Shown piece after piece: positions 5,580-8,599 of a stretch of DNA of 8,599 nt. The stretch's first letter is position 1. Each line of letters starts with the position of its first letter. The position numbers and the translations under genes were made by a program. The notes beneath the pieces were generated by a model. The model was given only the letters and a program-made list of their open reading frames with translations. It was not told where the DNA came from and did not search any database. This DNA is from Nitrospirae bacterium RBG_13_39_12 (GTDB lineage: Bacteria; Nitrospirota; Thermodesulfovibrionia; Thermodesulfovibrionales; SM23-35), in contig MHEF01000141.1 in the NCBI GenBank assembly GCA_001805125.1, positions 19,890 to 28,488 of the forward strand, written 5' to 3'.

Positions 5580-6581
5580 TCATTTAATGAATAATAACCG
5601 CTTAGAATCGTCTTTCCCTTCTACTCTTATATAATTTTCATCTTCTAAAACTGTTACACACGCACCTATGCTACCCGAGGTTTCACTCTTGCAACCAAAC
5701 TTTTGGACACAGACACGTTTTAAATCCTTATAACTTACCACTCTCTTTTCTTTGATATATTCTCTTATCCTTGAAATAAGATTATCAGGGTCATTTAGTT
5801 GTTTCCGGTAAGCATCTCGGTATGAACTTCTATTTAAGCTGCTTTTTTTTGTGTGAACCAAAGGTGGTTTTATTTCTCTTATAGAAACATCTTCTATGGT
5901 AAGGGAAAAATTGTCCTTATAATTTGCAAGAAATCGTTTAACTATATCAATATCTTTAAAGCCGCAAATTTTTTCTGTAGTTTCTGCCAAAAGTTCAATT
6001 AATAAATCATCCGGGTCCGAAACAATTTTGTTCCAAGCCTTTGGTAGAGTTTCTTCTATTGCTTCTTCCCTACGTTTTCCTTCATAAACAGATTCAGCAT
6101 GTTTTAATGCTCTGCTATATAGAACGTTATCCTTTAAGAGAAAATCAATAAATTTTGCTGTAACCTCGTGTGATTCCTGCTCTTTAATATCAATAGTATA
6201 AAATTTCCTTTTTTCCCAATCTACATCTTTCATAGGTAGGTAAAAACACCAAGTTATCCCATTGGTTAATATTGCAAGTTTGACTCCTTGCCGGAATGAG
6301 TAATCGAGTAGCTGTTCTTGATATTCCTTTTTATCTAAATCCTCGCCTGTCTGTTTGACTTCAATAAAAACAGCGTTTGAATTGTTGAGTCGGAGAGAAA
6401 AGTCAACTCGTCTATTTTCAACTGAATATTCTGGTTTAACCTCATCAGGATTATCTCTATCCCATCCAAGATATCCTATAAGTGGTTGAATTATAGCAAG
6501 TTTAGTTTCTGCTTCATTATAAGAAAGTATCTTCGTATTAGTTTTAAGTTGTTCGATAAAGGCTATCAGCTTTTCACGCAT
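5580..6581 (-). CDS. Stand-alone type I restriction HsdR-N-like PD-(D/E)XK nuclease
   Basis: This 333-residue protein resembles the N-terminal nuclease domain of type I restriction R subunits but lacks the helicase motor. A helical start contains a conserved E25 (AETKLAIIQPLIGYLGWD, 24-41). The PD-(D/E)XK core is seen as D60 in RRVDFSL, and E74 and K76 in FIEVKQ, followed by the QxxxY motif (Q90-Y94, QLLDY) known from HsdR nucleases and by LTNGITWCFY (105-113), also typical. The catalytic residues are all present. The last 65 residues or so (about 268-333) look like a winged-helix module: a YKDLKRVC helix and a final RLLFIK strand. No hsdM or hsdS is nearby, so it is not part of a standard type I system here. 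It starts 52 nt after guaA with only a weak GGAA before the ATG, and is followed closely by the zinc-ribbon gene. Family membership is strong; the substrate and role (defence is one inference) are unknown. Confidence 0.85.
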   Translation of the reverse strand: MREKLIAFIEQLKTNTKILSYNEAETKLAIIQPLIGYLGWDRDNPDEVKPEYSVENRRVDFSLRLNNSNAVFIEVKQTGEDLDKKEYQEQLLDYSFRQGVKLAILTNGITWCFYLPMKDVDWEKRKFYTIDIKEQESHEVTAKFIDFLLKDNVLYSRALKHAESVYEGKRREEAIEETLPKAWNKIVSDPDDLLIELLAETTEKICGFKDIDIVKRFLANYKDNFSLTIEDVSIREIKPPLVHTKKSSLNRSSYRDAYRKQLNDPDNLISRIREYIKEKRVVSYKDLKRVCVQKFGCKSETSGSIGACVTVLEDENYIRVEGKDDSKRLLFIK

Positions 6582-6602
6582 TGTTATATTTCCAACACAA
6601 TA

Positions 6603-6618
6603 TTGATAATGCTATCAA
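6603..6618. promoter_or_regulatory. Inverted repeat upstream of the nuclease gene
   Basis: TTGATA-ATGC-TATCAA is a perfect 6-bp inverted repeat in the 52-nt gap between guaA and the nuclease gene. On the minus strand it is preceded, not followed, by a T run, so it is a poor terminator for guaA; it may be an operator or chance in AT-rich DNA. Confidence 0.3.
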
Positions 6619-6633
6619 AAAGGATCATAATTT

Positions 6634-8172
6634 TCACTCCCACTCTATTGTACTTGGTGGTTTTGAGCTTATATCATAGACTACTCTGTTAACTCCCTTT
6701 ACCTCGTTAATTATCCTGTTCGATATTGCTTCAAGGACATTATAGGGTAACTTTGCCCAATCAGCTGTCATACCGTCAAGACTCTTTACTGCTCTGAGAG
6801 CTATGACATTTTCGTATGTCCTCTCATCACCCATAACACCCACGCTCTTAACCGGCAGAAGAACGGCAAATGACTGCCAGAGATTTTTATAAAGTCCAGC
6901 TTTTTTTATTTCTTCCAGAACAATGGCATCTGCCTTTCTTAATATATTACACCTTTGTTTTGTTACTTCTCCAATAACTCTAATCGCCAGACCAGGCCCA
7001 GGAAAAGGATGGCGGTTAATTATCTCTTCGGGGATATTAAGTTCTTTTCCAAGGACCCTAACTTCATCCTTGAACAGCTCCCTGAGAGGTTCTATAAGTT
7101 TTAATTTCATCCTTTTTAGCAGTCCCCCAACATTATGGTGGCTTTTAATAGTGGCTGATGGACCTTTAAAGGGTACGCTCTCTATTACATCAGGATATAA
7201 GGTTCCTTGTGCAAGAAAGCCAGCTCTTTTTATTTTCTTTGCCTTTTCTTCAAAAACTTTTATGAATTCATTGCCAATTATTTTTCTCTTACGCTCCGGA
7301 TCAATAACACCGGTCAATTTTTTTAAGAACCTTTCAGAGGCATTGACAAAGCTTATATTCATATGAAAATGCTTTCTCAGTGTTTCTTCGACTTTCTTTG
7401 CCTCTCCAGTCCTCAAAACTCCATTATCCACAAAAATACATGTAAGCTGCTCCCCGATACTTTTATGCACAAGCACTGCAGTAACAGTAGAATCCACCCC
7501 GCCGCTTATACCACATACAACCTTTCTGTTCCCAACCTTTTCTCTTATTTCCTTTGTAGCATTTTCTATGAAAGACTTCATGGTCCATACAGGTTTGCAT
7601 TTGCATATCTTGAATAAAAAGTTTTTTAAAATTTCAGTTCCCTCCACGGTATGTACAACCTCGGGATGAAACTGCAACGCATAAATTCTCTTGCTTCTGT
7701 CTGCCATCGCTGCAATATGAGAGTTCTCTGTATGTGCTATTTTATTAAACCCGGGCGGACAACATTCTATCTTATCTCCATGACTCATCCAGACAATAGT
7801 TTTTACCGGAATACCTTTGAATATATCCTCCCTGTCGTCAATCACAAGCTCTGATTTGCCGTATTCCCGCTTCTGCGCCTTTTCTACTTTACCTCCGAGA
7901 CATTGAGCTATAAGTTGCATGCCGTAACATATCCCCATTATAGGTATGCCGAGTTCAAAAATACAGGGGTCTGGTAAAGGTGCCCGCCTATCATAAACAC
8001 TCGAGGGTCCACCTGAAAGGATTATCCCTTTAGGGCTGAAGTTTTTTATTCTGAGGTTTGAAGCATTAAAAGGAAATATCTCTGAATAAACCTTATTTTC
8101 TCTAACACGTCTTGCAATTAACTGTGTATACTGCGAACCAAAGTCTAGTACTAATATTTTGTCTTGTGGCAT
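6634..8172 (-). CDS. guaA: GMP synthase (glutamine-hydrolysing)
   Basis: This enzyme converts XMP, ATP and glutamine to GMP in the cytoplasm, the last step of guanine nucleotide synthesis. It has 512 residues, a normal length. The N-terminal class I amidotransferase domain carries the nucleophile C82 in GICYGMQ and the other triad members H169 and E171 in QFHPEV; LSGGPSSV (52-59) is the expected glycine-rich loop. The ATP pyrophosphatase domain has the P-loop SGGVDS (223-228), and the dimerisation domain ends with the canonical KPPSTIEWE. The ATG at 8172 gives the usual PQDKILVLDFGSQYTQLIARR start; an AGGT lies about 11 bases upstream. The 124-nt AT-rich gap from guaB shows no clear terminator or promoter, so guaB-guaA is probably an operon that continues into the accessory genes. 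Nothing is missing. Confidence 0.98.
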   Translation of the reverse strand: MPQDKILVLDFGSQYTQLIARRVRENKVYSEIFPFNASNLRIKNFSPKGIILSGGPSSVYDRRAPLPDPCIFELGIPIMGICYGMQLIAQCLGGKVEKAQKREYGKSELVIDDREDIFKGIPVKTIVWMSHGDKIECCPPGFNKIAHTENSHIAAMADRSKRIYALQFHPEVVHTVEGTEILKNFLFKICKCKPVWTMKSFIENATKEIREKVGNRKVVCGISGGVDSTVTAVLVHKSIGEQLTCIFVDNGVLRTGEAKKVEETLRKHFHMNISFVNASERFLKKLTGVIDPERKRKIIGNEFIKVFEEKAKKIKRAGFLAQGTLYPDVIESVPFKGPSATIKSHHNVGGLLKRMKLKLIEPLRELFKDEVRVLGKELNIPEEIINRHPFPGPGLAIRVIGEVTKQRCNILRKADAIVLEEIKKAGLYKNLWQSFAVLLPVKSVGVMGDERTYENVIALRAVKSLDGMTADWAKLPYNVLEAISNRIINEVKGVNRVVYDISSKPPSTIEWE

Positions 8173-8296
8173 ATTTTAATTTACCTGAAGCACATGAACA
8201 ATTTTCCGCGATGCAACTTATATTTATATTTGTCTTTATTTAGTAATGATTGGACTATAATTATTTACTGCCTATTGCTTGATATCTATTGTATTT

Positions 8297-8599
8297 CTAC
8301 CATTCAGGCCTATAATTTGGAGCTTCCTTTGTTATGATAACATCGTGAACATGGCTTTCCCTCAAACCAGCATTGGTAATCTTTATAAATCTGGCTTTAC
8401 TCCTTAGCTCATCAATATTCCTGCAGCCGCAGTAACCCATCCCGGAGCGTAATCCTCCGATTAACTGGTTTATGCTCTGAGAAAGCGGTCCTTTATATGG
8501 CACCCTGCCCTCTACACCTTCCGGTACAAGCTTTGCCATTTTCACGCCTGACTGCATGTATCTGTCTCTTAATCCCTGCTCCATTGCACCCAAAGAACC
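8297..8599 (-). CDS. guaB: Inosine-5'-monophosphate dehydrogenase, C-terminal part (5' end outside window)
   Basis: The frame is open from the right edge (first codon read is Gly) to a TAG at 8297-8299, giving about 100 C-terminal residues. It oxidises IMP to XMP with NAD, directly before the guaA step. Visible family marks are GSLGAMEQG at the edge, the flap dyad R-Y in RDRYMQ, KLVPEGVEGRVPYKG, GGLRSGMGYCG, ARFIKITNAGLRESHVHDV and the terminal ITKEAPNYR. The catalytic cysteine loop and CBS domains would lie outside the window. A start codon inside the window is not expected; any apparent start near 8593 is an internal TTG leucine. Confidence 0.96.
   Translation of the reverse strand, partial: GSLGAMEQGLRDRYMQSGVKMAKLVPEGVEGRVPYKGPLSQSINQLIGGLRSGMGYCGCRNIDELRSKARFIKITNAGLRESHVHDVIITKEAPNYRPEW

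Noticed and set aside
6923..7366. Plus-strand open frame of 147 codons
   Set aside because: It lies entirely opposite conserved guaA coding sequence; no independent motifs or ribosome binding site.
8173..8296. Terminator or promoter between guaB and guaA
   Set aside because: The gap is AT-rich with TATA-like strings and a weak 5-bp AGTAA/TTACT pairing, but no GC-rich hairpin with a T run and no properly spaced -35/-10 pair.

Overview
The window is a compact bacterial gene block in which every supportable gene lies on the minus strand, so it is read from the right edge to the left. The DNA is AT-rich and uses the MEP isoprenoid pathway (dxs). Heptamer-type repeats of the GAATTC/ATTCCG kind sit inside one housekeeping gene and possibly a second. 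Together with the gene order, these suggest an environmental Gram-negative lineage, perhaps Nitrospirota or a deltaproteobacterial relative. This is an impression from memory of similar sequences; no ribosomal marker is present.

In transcription order the layout is as follows. (1) Purine genes: the 3' end of guaB (8297-8599, cut by the window edge) and complete guaA (6634-8172) make GMP from IMP through XMP. (2) An accessory insert: a stand-alone nuclease resembling the N-terminal part of type I restriction HsdR (5580-6581), a zinc-ribbon protein with a DUF4145/HEPN-like C-terminus that is broken by a frameshift (4621-5560), and a HicB-HicA toxin-antitoxin pair (4162-4595). (3) The isoprenoid/ribosome block ispA, dxs, tlyA (514-4147), whose reading frames overlap by 1 and 4 nt. 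(4) The start of an alpha-helical repeat protein of unknown function (1-527) that overlaps tlyA and runs off the left edge.

The gaps are small: 124 nt for guaB-guaA, 52 nt for guaA-nuclease, 19 nt to the zinc-ribbon gene, 25 nt to hicB, a 1-nt overlap hicB-hicA, and 14 nt hicA-ispA. I see no convincing rho-independent terminator anywhere. The whole window could therefore be one transcription unit, with ispA-dxs-tlyA depending on read-through from the accessory genes. No stretch over 300 bases lacks a gene.

The most unusual observations are these. A heptamer-periodic repeat inserted in frame in ispA adds about 28 residues between conserved motifs. A possible second, more degenerate insert of about 20 residues lies in tlyA. 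A perfect 7-bp tandem duplication exactly explains the frameshift in the zinc-ribbon/HEPN-like gene. The nuclease plus HEPN-like pair looks like a small, possibly inactivated or phase-variable defence cassette next to hicBA.
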